Below are positions 1-5,861 of a stretch of 10,852 nucleotides of DNA, piece by piece; the first letter of the stretch is position 1; the number at the start of each line of letters is the position of its first letter. The position numbers were made by a program, and so were the translations under genes. This DNA comes from Lachnospira sp. UBA5912 (GTDB lineage Bacteria; Bacillota; Clostridia; Lachnospirales; Lachnospiraceae), in assembly GCA_002435585.1 (NCBI GenBank), contig DJDY01000118.1, forward strand, positions 783 through 11,634. Direction: 5' to 3'. Below the pieces are notes generated by a model, which was not told where the DNA came from, made no database searches, and saw only the letters and a list, made by a program, of their open reading frames with translations.

Positions 1-881
1 CTAAGGTCTGGCTTATCTGAACCGAATTCAAGCATAGCCTGCTTGTAGCTTATGATTGGATAAGGAGCCTGTGTCACAACCGAACCCTCTGGTGCAAACT
101 TTGCAAATGTTTCTGTAAGTACCTCTTCACCAACTGCAAATACTTCTTCCTGAGTAGCAAAGCTCATCTCAAAGTCAAGCTGGTAGAATTCTCCTGGTGA
201 ACGGTCAGCTCTTGCATCTTCATCCCTGAAACAAGGAGCTATCTGGAAATACTTATCAAAACCAGATACCATAAGAAGCTGCTTATACTGCTGTGGTGCC
301 TGTGGAAGTGCATAGAACTTACCCTTATACTTTCTTGATGGAACGATATAATCTCTTGCACCTTCTGGTGATGAAGCACAGAGAATAGGTGTCTGGATTT
401 CAAGGAATCCCATATCTGTCATCTTCTGACGAAGGAATGAGATAACCTTTGAACGGAATACCATATTATCCTTAACCTTAGGATTTCTTAAGTCTAAGTA
501 TCTGTACTTAAGTCTTACATCTTCTCTTACTTCCTTAGATGTCTGGATTTCAAATGGAAGCTGTTGGTAAACCTGTCCTAACACAGTAATCTTCTTAGCT
601 TCAAGCTCGATAGTTCCTGATGGAATCTTAGGATTGTAAGTTTCCTCATCTCTCTGTTCCATAATACCATCAATACTGATACACTCTTCCTTCTTGATAC
701 CCTTTAAGAGTTCTGGCTCACGGATAACTACCTGTAATACTCCGTACATATCTCTTAAATCGATGAATGAAACTCCACCATGGTCACGGATGTTCTCAAC
801 CCATCCTGATACCTTCATCTGCTTTCCAATGTCGTTTTCACTTACATTCTGTAATGTGACATCTCTGTAAATGTTTGCCAT
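1..881 (-). CDS. aspS: aspartyl-tRNA synthetase, N-terminal 293 residues (3' end outside window)
   Basis: Class II aminoacyl-tRNA synthetase that charges tRNA with aspartate in the cytoplasm. The visible part holds the N-terminal OB-fold anticodon-binding domain (about residues 1-105, GWVENIRDHGG at 26-36), then the start of the catalytic domain: RYLDLR at 127-132, a motif 1 region around FLEIQTPIL (159-167), GARDYIVPSR (174-183) and motif 2 CFRDEDARADR (217-227) followed by SPGEFYQLDFEMSF. That last stretch differs from the DRQPEFTQ form of the E. coli enzyme. His34 stands where E. coli has Leu30, a position linked in the literature to relaxed tRNA specificity (Asp/Asn). ATG at 881 is preceded by AAAGGAG (899-893) at good spacing. 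The gene follows its own promoter, T-box and terminator. The insertion domain, motif 3 and C-terminus lie beyond base 1. Confidence 0.97.
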   Translation of the reverse strand, partial: MANIYRDVTLQNVSENDIGKQMKVSGWVENIRDHGGVSFIDLRDMYGVLQVVIREPELLKGIKKEECISIDGIMEQRDEETYNPKIPSGTIELEAKKITVLGQVYQQLPFEIQTSKEVREDVRLKYRYLDLRNPKVKDNMVFRSKVISFLRQKMTDMGFLEIQTPILCASSPEGARDYIVPSRKYKGKFYALPQAPQQYKQLLMVSGFDKYFQIAPCFRDEDARADRSPGEFYQLDFEMSFATQEEVFAVGEEVLTETFAKFAPEGSVVTQAPYPIISYKQAMLEFGSDKPDL

Positions 882-1013
882 CTTAATAATAGCTCCTTTC
901 TAATTGCTTTATATTGTTAATGTGTTTCTTTTTGTGAGGGTGGTGCAGGTTTTTGTTAAACTCGTCTGGATGAGTGCTTATATAATTATCCATTCTCATC
1001 GTTACCCACACAT

Positions 1014-1050
1014 AAAAAAATCCCGGAATACTATCTCTAGTATTCCGGGA
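1014..1050 (-). terminator. intrinsic terminator of the aspS T-box
   Basis: A perfect 13-bp inverted repeat, TCCCGGAATACTA with its complement, closes a 4-base loop and is followed on the minus strand by seven U residues. The 5' part of the stem (CGTCCCGG) can alternatively pair with the T-box core to form the antiterminator, as in other T-box leaders. Confidence 0.95.
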
Positions 1051-1404
1051 CGAATAATACATAATTATCCGCGGTACCACCCACATTAAATGAATATCAC
1101 TTAAATCATACCAAATATAACAATATATGTATTATATGTTATATCTTAATATTAAGTTCCTTTTCATTCCTCTTTAAGTACTTAACGCGTACAACGTAAT
1201 AACCTACATATATCTTTACCTTATATAACAGCTTCCTTAACTATCACGTCAGGCTGCTATATATCAGGATTAAATCCCTACAGTAACAATAATATAATTC
1301 GGATATTCAACTCCAGAGTGTTCCTCTTAGCAATTCCCTGTGTATGCTTTCAGTCGATGGCATCACCTTCCTGTCAGGTTCCATGAAAAGAAGTCTCTTT
1401 CCCA
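1014..1404 (-). promoter_or_regulatory. T-box leader (tRNA-sensing riboswitch) of aspS
   Basis: Minus-strand leader carrying the diagnostic T-box core GGTGGTACCGCGG (about 1081-1069), whose bulge pairs with the uncharged tRNA 3' end, directly before a strong terminator. Upstream is a stem I candidate: AGAG near 1398-1395 can pair with CTCT at 1319-1316, and CTTCTT pairs with AAGAGG, leaving AACA (1322-1319 region) as the specifier loop. A hairpin TATAGCAGC/GCTGTTATA (1261-1253 with 1232-1224) lies between stem I and the T-box. Antitermination on uncharged tRNA would allow aspS transcription. The best specifier triplet is AAC (Asn) at 1322-1320; CAC (His) overlaps it by one base, and no GAC sits in the loop. 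The folding is by eye and the exact stem I boundaries are uncertain. Confidence 0.93.
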
Positions 1405-1429
1405 GTTTTTAATATATTCATATAGATGA

Positions 1430-1459
1430 ATAATAACATATCGTTATGAATTGTGTCAA
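1430..1459 (-). promoter_or_regulatory. sigma-A-type promoter of the aspS T-box transcript
   Basis: Perfect -35 TTGACA (1459-1454), an 18-base spacer and -10 TATTAT (1435-1430, five of six to consensus). Transcription would begin near 1423, about 20 bases before the stem I candidate. A-rich repeats lie just upstream of the -35 box. Confidence 0.7.
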
Positions 1460-1471
1460 TCTGTAACCTTA

Positions 1472-1500
1472 TTTTTTTGCAGATTCTTTTTTTGCAGATT
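1472..1500. repeat. 15-bp tandem direct repeat, two copies
   Basis: TTTTTTTGCAGATT occurs at 1472-1485 and again at 1487-1500, one base apart, followed by a related TTGCAAATTT. On the minus strand it puts two A7 tracts just upstream of the aspS promoter, in the place of an UP element. It may instead be a simple slippage duplication. Confidence 0.7.
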
Positions 1501-1525
1501 TTGCAAATTTATATATAACACTATT

Positions 1526-1828
1526 TTATACCTCATAATCAAGACATGACCTTACAGCCGTATATGGACGGACCTTTCCGTCTGCTACTGCTACATGAAG
1601 CGGATTAGTACTATATGCCTTAAGTGCATCAACATCTGTAAATGTTGTATCAAGCATAACATCAACTGTTGATGTTGGTAGGCCATTAATATTAACCTTT
1701 ACTTCTACAAGTCCAGGAATCTTTCCTGCAAGTCCTTCAAGACCTTCCTTTATACCAGCTTTCACACTTTCCTTTTCTTCTGCTGTAAGCTCTTCTTTTA
1801 ACTTCCATAATATAACGTGCTTAACCAT
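1526..1828 (-). CDS. Dabb-family (stress-responsive A/B barrel) protein
   Basis: A 100-residue protein that fits a single Dabb domain (ferredoxin-like alpha/beta barrel, dimeric in known members). It opens with MVKHVILWKLK, the typical first strand with the conserved His4, has a central helix rich in Glu and Lys (12-33), and near the end SYSTNPLHVAV-like residues (the stretch LKAYSTNPLHVAV, 69-81) matching the usual Y-x-x-H-P-x-H region. Family roles range from plant stress proteins to polyketide or olivetolic acid cyclases; most bacterial members have no proven reaction. An SD (GGAG near 1842-1839) precedes ATG. It lies 110 bases after the nitroreductase gene with no clear terminator between, so cotranscription is possible. 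The function stays open. Confidence 0.85.
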   Translation of the reverse strand: MVKHVILWKLKEELTAEEKESVKAGIKEGLEGLAGKIPGLVEVKVNINGLPTSTVDVMLDTTFTDVDALKAYSTNPLHVAVADGKVRPYTAVRSCLDYEV

Positions 1829-1938
1829 ATATCTTAATCTCCATTTCTATCTGTTTCTTTGATTCTTCAATTTCTTTTACTCTGTTAAATGCAAATTGTA
1901 AAACTATTAAATATTTAATTTTATGAAAACACTAAAAG

Positions 1939-2463
1939 TTACACTCTGTATACCCAGTTATCCTTTCTTGGTTGGCAATGAGGTTCTTCTCCATCTGCAT
2001 ATCCAAGTATACAATGTCCGATTCCTTCATAATCACCTTCTATTCCAAGTGACTTAAGTATCTCTTTTCCTTCCTCACTATCAAACTCTTCTTTTGCTCT
2101 ATGTATCCAGCAGCTATCTACTCCAAGCGAATGTGCTTCAAGCATAAGATTACCCATAACCAAAGTACCATCATATATATATGTAGGCATACTCTTATCA
2201 GCAAGAACAACAAGTACAACAGGTGCGCCGTAAAACGGATCAAAGTTTTCTGGCTTCCCCATAAACCTTGCATTCATTTTAGAAAGCTTATCTCTCAATT
2301 CCTTATTAGTAACTGCCAGTATAATAGGTGACTGTCTGTTCATGCCTGTGGCCGCATATGTCCCTGCTTCAATGATTTTATCTATAACCGCAGCTGGAAC
2401 CATATCACTTTTATACTTTCTTACACTTCTTCTTGTCTTAATAACTTCTAATATGTCACTCAT
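1939..2463 (-). CDS. nitroreductase-family FMN oxidoreductase (small form)
   Basis: A 174-residue member of the nitroreductase superfamily: homodimeric FMN proteins that use NAD(P)H to reduce nitro, quinone or enone groups. The N-terminal signature IKTRRSVRKYK (8-18) supplies FMN phosphate-binding Arg residues; TGMNRQSP (39-46) corresponds to the second flavin-contact segment; YGAPVVLVVLAD (78-89) and the helix DGTLVMGNLMLEAHSLGVDSC (98-118, one over the usual quotation) form the core; GIGHCILGYADGEEP (147-161) is the typical C-terminal strand and loop. It is somewhat shorter than the classical NfsB type (about 215). ATG is preceded by GGGAG (SD) at good spacing. The substrate cannot be predicted. 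The upstream neighbour is mgtE (155-base gap), the downstream one the Dabb gene. Confidence 0.92.
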   Translation of the reverse strand: MSDILEVIKTRRSVRKYKSDMVPAAVIDKIIEAGTYAATGMNRQSPIILAVTNKELRDKLSKMNARFMGKPENFDPFYGAPVVLVVLADKSMPTYIYDGTLVMGNLMLEAHSLGVDSCWIHRAKEEFDSEEGKEILKSLGIEGDYEGIGHCILGYADGEEPHCQPRKDNWVYRV

Positions 2464-2569
2464 GTTTCATACTCCCTTCATTATTTTACAATCTATTATT
2501 TTATAATGCTGTTGTCAGAAAGCCGTTATCATTTACCTGATAAATCATTTTACCATGACATCATTATTT

Positions 2570-2599
2570 ATTATACAGCATCTTCCATTAATCTGTTAT
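2570..2599 (-). promoter_or_regulatory. possible promoter of the nitroreductase gene
   Basis: A perfect -10 TATAAT (2575-2570) has ATAACA (2599-2594, four of six to TTGACA) 18 bases upstream. It lies in the mgtE to nitroreductase spacer and would give a 5' untranslated region of about 100 bases. No terminator is visible after mgtE, so readthrough is an alternative. Confidence 0.4.
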
Positions 2600-2618
2600 G
2601 CATTATTTTAAAAATTAA

Positions 2619-4028
2619 CTATCCCGTTATATGAAGCATTCCAATAAGTACGACTGCAGCCAGTCCATAATATGTAACAACTGCAACAAGGTCATTAACG
2701 GTTGTTATAAGAGGTCCTGATGCAACAGCAGGATCTATCTTTATCTTATGGAAAAACATTGGTGTAAGTACACCTATGAGACTTGATATCAGCATTGCAA
2801 GCAGTAATGAAACACCTACACAGCCAGATATTTCAAATGCATAAATCCATGTCTTGCCTTTGACTACTATTATGTATATTCCAAGCAGTATAAATGCGAG
2901 GGAACCAAGTAAAAGGCCATTGGCAAAACCTATACGCATCTCCTTTAATACAAACTCAAACTTCTGTTTAGCTGATATATCTTCATCCATAAGTACTCTG
3001 ATTGTAACAGCAAGTGACTGTGTTCCAACATTTCCAGCCATATCAAGAATAAGTGACTGGAAACAGACAATAATTGCAAGCTGTGATACAACATTTTCAA
3101 ACATACCTACTACTGACGATACTCCCATACCTAAAAACAATAATAATATAAGCCATGGAAGTCTTTTTTTCATACTGTCAAAAAGACCTTCTGTAAGGTC
3201 ATTCTCCTCTGTTAAACCGGCTAGCTTTGCATAATCATCGCTCATCTCTTCATCAACAGCCTCTACAATATCAGAAGATGTGATAGCACCTATTATTTCT
3301 TTTTCTTTGTTTAATACTGGAATTGAATCTTCGCTGTAATCCTTTAAGTCTTCGATACATTCGCTCATCTTCTCATGCGCATATACATATGGATATGATG
3401 TACTTATTATGTCCTCAAGGTTCTGATAATCTCTTGCAACGATAAGGTCTTTTAAATCTATCGCACCATAATATTTATTATTGCCATCCACAACATATAT
3501 CGTGTTGACATTATCATTTTCCTTTGCCTGTGAGACAAGCTCTTTCATAGCTTCCTTTATGGTGAGCTTATTACTTATACATATAAAATTAGTAGTCATC
3601 TTGCTACCAATCTCATCATCAGCATATGAATAAATCAGACATACATCATCCTTGGCATTCTTCTCCATATGTGATATAAGTGCCTGTCTTTCTTCTTCTG
3701 ACACATTATCAAGAATATCTACGGCATCATCAGCATCCATCTTCTCAAGGACATCTGCTGCTTCATCAACTGATAATTCTTCTATATACTCTGGTGTATC
3801 TTCCAGATATGAGAATACTTCTGCTGTCCAGTCAATACCAAGAATCTTATATAATCGGATTCTTGTATCTTTATCAAGCAGCTTGACTGCATCAGCTATA
3901 TCATTCTCATGATACTTTGACAACTTCTTACGGATTACTTCATCAGATTTGTTGCTTTTAAGGATTCTTACTACATCTTTGCTATAATCCTTATGCATAA
4001 CTACGTTTGATAGAATCTTATTCATCAT
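2619..4028 (-). CDS. mgtE: magnesium transporter MgtE
   Basis: Inner-membrane Mg2+ channel/transporter of 469 residues, the full family length. The acidic N domain is about 25-135, rich in Asp and Glu (DDAVDIL 100-106). Two CBS domains follow (about 143-205 and 206-262), which in characterised MgtE bind Mg2+ and close the pore when cytosolic Mg2+ is high. The connecting helix (about 263-288) leads into five membrane helices (about 291-468). Hallmarks are GNVGTQSLAVTIR (332-344) and DPAVASGPLITTVNDL (432-447); Asp446 matches the pore Asp of the Thermus protein. Two Met codons start the frame; AAAGGAG (4039-4033) is only 4 bases from the first but 7 from the second, so the true start may be 4025. 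It has its own promoter and an unusual leader with an upstream ORF. No terminator is visible downstream. Confidence 0.97.
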   Translation of the reverse strand: MMNKILSNVVMHKDYSKDVVRILKSNKSDEVIRKKLSKYHENDIADAVKLLDKDTRIRLYKILGIDWTAEVFSYLEDTPEYIEELSVDEAADVLEKMDADDAVDILDNVSEEERQALISHMEKNAKDDVCLIYSYADDEIGSKMTTNFICISNKLTIKEAMKELVSQAKENDNVNTIYVVDGNNKYYGAIDLKDLIVARDYQNLEDIISTSYPYVYAHEKMSECIEDLKDYSEDSIPVLNKEKEIIGAITSSDIVEAVDEEMSDDYAKLAGLTEENDLTEGLFDSMKKRLPWLILLLFLGMGVSSVVGMFENVVSQLAIIVCFQSLILDMAGNVGTQSLAVTIRVLMDEDISAKQKFEFVLKEMRIGFANGLLLGSLAFILLGIYIIVVKGKTWIYAFEISGCVGVSLLLAMLISSLIGVLTPMFFHKIKIDPAVASGPLITTVNDLVAVVTYYGLAAVVLIGMLHITG

Positions 4029-4230
4029 TATTCTCCTTTCATTCTGGCAAGAACAATGACTAAGATTAGAAAATATGCGACTTTAACAGACTATTGCACA
4101 CGCCCTTTTAAGAAACGCAGACAATAGCTTTGTCGGCTTATAATCTATGTCATTGTTCCCTATTCGAGGACTATCATGCCCGTCCATTACCGTCACCTCT
4201 CTTTTAATTTTATTAGCTTTCGCTTTTAGC
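4029..4230 (-). promoter_or_regulatory. structured 5' leader of mgtE
   Basis: A transcript from the promoter at 4265-4237 would carry about 200 nt before mgtE. Bases 4160-4141, inside the upstream ORF, pair with 4068-4049, after its stop codon: 12 bp (10 perfect, two G-U), a 2x2 mismatch, then 6 bp. The stem encloses two mutually exclusive hairpins: GACAA/TTGTC (4134-4130 with 4124-4120) and CTATTG/CAATAG (4127-4122 with 4096-4091, extended by GC and G-U pairs). Close to the 5' end is a small AGC-GAAA-GCT hairpin. No poly-U terminator is present, so control, if any, would act on translation or Rho-dependent termination. The M-box (ykoK) consensus is not seen. Confidence 0.55.
4083..4187 (-). 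CDS. 34-codon upstream ORF in the mgtE leader (candidate leader peptide)
   Basis: ATG at 4187-4185 follows AGAGGTGA (4200-4193), a strong SD at 5-base spacing, and the frame runs 34 codons to TAA at 4085-4083, 54 bases before mgtE. The peptide starts MDGHDSPRIGNNDIDYKP and ends in a basic then hydrophobic tail, TKLLSAFLKRACAIVC. The N-terminal half is rich in Asp (2, 5, 13, 15) with Pro at 7 and 18; the tail is cationic and amphipathic. Codons such as CGA, GGG, CCG and AGG are unlike the neighbouring genes, which fits a regulatory leader whose bases also form RNA structure. I do not recognise a family. The position suggests a role in regulating mgtE, by analogy with the acidic and proline-rich mgtL leader peptide of enterobacteria. 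Translation is inferred, not shown. Confidence 0.6.
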   Translation of the reverse strand: MDGHDSPRIGNNDIDYKPTKLLSAFLKRACAIVC

Positions 4231-4236
4231 GGTTTT

Positions 4237-4265
4237 ATTTTATAATCTGATTTTACTTATGTCAA
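4237..4265 (-). promoter_or_regulatory. promoter of the mgtE transcript
   Basis: Perfect -35 TTGACA (4265-4260), a 17-base spacer and -10 TAAAAT (4242-4237); an overlapping TATAAA at 4244-4239 is the alternative. The predicted start near 4230 lies about 43 bases before the upstream ORF. Confidence 0.65.
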
Positions 4266-4355
4266 CTTAAATTAATGTAAAATCTCATGATTTTATAATG
4301 TCAAATACAATATAACAATTCACAAGGCTTACACATAACACCTTTCTAAAATACT

Positions 4356-4392
4356 AAAAACCGCAAATCCATGCTTGCCTTGGATCTGCGGT
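4356..4392 (-). terminator. intrinsic terminator of the PAP2 gene
   Basis: ACCGCAGATCCA pairs with TGGATTTGCGGT (12 bp with one G-U) around a 9-base loop and runs into U5 on the minus strand, 30 bases after the PAP2 stop codon. It separates this gene from the mgtE promoter. Confidence 0.93.
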
Positions 4393-4422
4393 ATAATCTT
4401 GTATATCCTGTTATATAACTAA

Positions 4423-5400
4423 TTATGATTTAACAGTTTTTCCTTTGTTTAACACTCCTGATTCATGCACCTTTTTCATAATAAAAGGAACAACTATCAT
4501 AGTGTATACAATTATTCCAGCTGACCACAAATACTTGCCAGCCACTTTGCTTCCTAATGAAACACATATATTAACTACATGGCTGTCCCACCACATAAGA
4601 GGTATAAGTGCAAGAACACCTATAAAGAAACGTTCTTTCCAATCCATAACTTCATCAAAGTTAAAACCTTTTCTTTCGAATATCCTGCATACAACATATG
4701 CACTCACAAAACCTAAACCTTCAAAAGAATCTGGAATCATCTTCTTAGGATCTACTAAAAGTTTTCCATCTGAAAGATAATCAAGTGGATAAGGCTTAAA
4801 CTCATAATAAAGTATTGCAGCAACTGTTAATGCAAGTCCTGCTACTAATATAATTATATCTCTTTTCTTAGCATCCTTATCACTCCAGTTTTCAATAACA
4901 TTTCCAAGGATAAGCATGACAACTGTAGCCGCAAATCCAACAAGGACATCCTGTGGTGTATGTACTCCAAGATAGTTTCTTGAAAACATTGTTATTGCAA
5001 TAGTTACAAACATAATTGCCGCTATGAGCTTACTTCTTTTCCTAAACCACATTCCTATGCTTCCATATCTTGCTGTTGCAGCTGTTGAATGACCGCTTGG
5101 AAAGGAATATCCAGTTGCCGCAACCTTGGAATCTCCATAAGGCATAATCCTTGCATCTCTTATCCAAGGTCTGTATACACAGCATGTAAGTTTCAAAAAA
5201 CCATTCATAAAATACGCAAGCGACATACCTGCAAACATTCTTCTCCCTGCTTTCCTGTCAAATGCCCAGTATATCATAAGCATAACAGCAAGCGGCCAGA
5301 AACTTATTGACATTTTGGTAAACCAGTCCATAACAGGTGCCAGAAAACTTTCGGTATGCTCTCTTAGATTCTGTAATAACAATAGATAACTTATATCCAT
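4423..5400 (-). CDS. PAP2-superfamily membrane phosphatase
   Basis: A 325-residue polytopic membrane protein with the three catalytic signatures of the PAP2 (type 2 phosphatidic acid phosphatase) superfamily in order: Lys70 then six residues to Arg77-Pro78; PSGH at 101-104; and SRNYLGVHTPQD at 140-151, whose His147 is the nucleophile and Asp151 its helper. Members remove phosphate from lipid phosphates or diphosphates on the outer face of the membrane, for example undecaprenyl diphosphate recycling in wall synthesis or phosphatidate and phosphatidylglycerol phosphate. The C-terminal half (180-325) adds about four more membrane helices beyond the minimal domain, so it is longer than a BcrC-type enzyme. 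AAGGAGGT (SD) lies 5 bases before ATG. It is a single-gene transcription unit with its own terminator. The substrate is not decided by the sequence. Confidence 0.92.
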   Translation of the reverse strand: MDISYLLLLQNLREHTESFLAPVMDWFTKMSISFWPLAVMLMIYWAFDRKAGRRMFAGMSLAYFMNGFLKLTCCVYRPWIRDARIMPYGDSKVAATGYSFPSGHSTAATARYGSIGMWFRKRSKLIAAIMFVTIAITMFSRNYLGVHTPQDVLVGFAATVVMLILGNVIENWSDKDAKKRDIIILVAGLALTVAAILYYEFKPYPLDYLSDGKLLVDPKKMIPDSFEGLGFVSAYVVCRIFERKGFNFDEVMDWKERFFIGVLALIPLMWWDSHVVNICVSLGSKVAGKYLWSAGIIVYTMIVVPFIMKKVHESGVLNKGKTVKS

Positions 5401-5646
5401 TCTGTACCTCCTTCTTTCGAGTTTTTAATAGTTTTCATGATTTATAAAATGTAAATATAATATCTTAAGCAACGATATTTCAGCTTTTGTCATTTTAATA
5501 TTTAAGATTACACAATAACTTAGCATATTTACTTCATAAATATACATTATTCAACATGCCAATTCAATATTTTTATTTTTCTTCGCTATTTCTTCACTAT
5601 TTCTATTATTCGGAATACACTCAGAATAATTTCCATATATACATGC
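5401..5646. other. AT-rich spacer upstream of the PAP2 gene
   Basis: No coding region supported on either strand. ATTATTC/GAATAAT forms a 7-bp inverted repeat near 5603-5628. TATAAA close to 5440 is a possible -10 for the PAP2 gene, but I see no well-spaced -35. Short frames here lack SD sequences. Confidence 0.5.
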
Positions 5647-5685
5647 AAAAAGACACCACAACAGCTTTTCAGCCACCATGGTGTC
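5647..5685 (-). terminator. intrinsic terminator of the TRAP operon
   Basis: On the minus strand GACACCA pairs with TGGTGTC, an inner GGCT-GAAA-AGCT hairpin stacks within, and U5 follows at 5651-5647. It lies about 180 bases after the dctM stop codon, so the operon would have a long 3' tail. Confidence 0.85.
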
Positions 5686-5717
5686 CCTTTGTATAATATT
5701 AGGAAAAAAGTTTATAT

Positions 5718-5739
5718 AAATGTGAAGGGTTTCACATTT
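5718..5739. repeat. 9-bp perfect inverted repeat, CRP- or cre-like palindrome
   Basis: AAATGTGAA and TTCACATTT flank GGGT. The core TGTGAAGGGTTTCACA fits TGTGA-N6-TCACA (CRP/FNR-type) and, read on the minus strand as TGAAACCCTTCACA, has one mismatch to the CcpA cre consensus TGWAANCGNTNWCA. It lies in the 3' tail of the TRAP operon, about 320 bases before the PAP2 gene. On the minus strand a U6 run follows after 8 bases, so it could also be a weak extra terminator hairpin. Confidence 0.5.
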
Positions 5740-5861
5740 GTACCATTATGCAATTATTTAATCCACACAAATCAGCTTTAATATCTGACCTGCGGCATTA
5801 TTTATTTAACAAGTTTATAATAAAACAATCAATTTATTTATGAGATATTACTTATTCAATC

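Noticed and set aside
1248..1250. GAC triplet (Asp) as the T-box specifier
   Set aside because: It lies in the loop of a different hairpin (1261-1224), about 70 bases after the stem I candidate, not in the specifier loop position.
1861..1938. ATTAAATATTTAAT palindrome after the nitroreductase gene as a terminator
   Set aside because: A pure AT stem with no GC pairs is too weak, and a U-run is lacking.
4029..4230. M-box (ykoK) Mg2+ riboswitch upstream of mgtE
   Set aside because: The conserved M-box blocks (GGTGAGGCTCC, CTGCCC, the GACGCCA and GGGTC pieces) are not found; only a short GGTGACGG is similar, and that is the SD of the upstream ORF.
4211..4240. Plus-strand hairpin CGCTTTTAGCG followed by T-rich bases as a terminator
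   Set aside because: Only 4 bp of stem, and there is no plus-strand gene before it.
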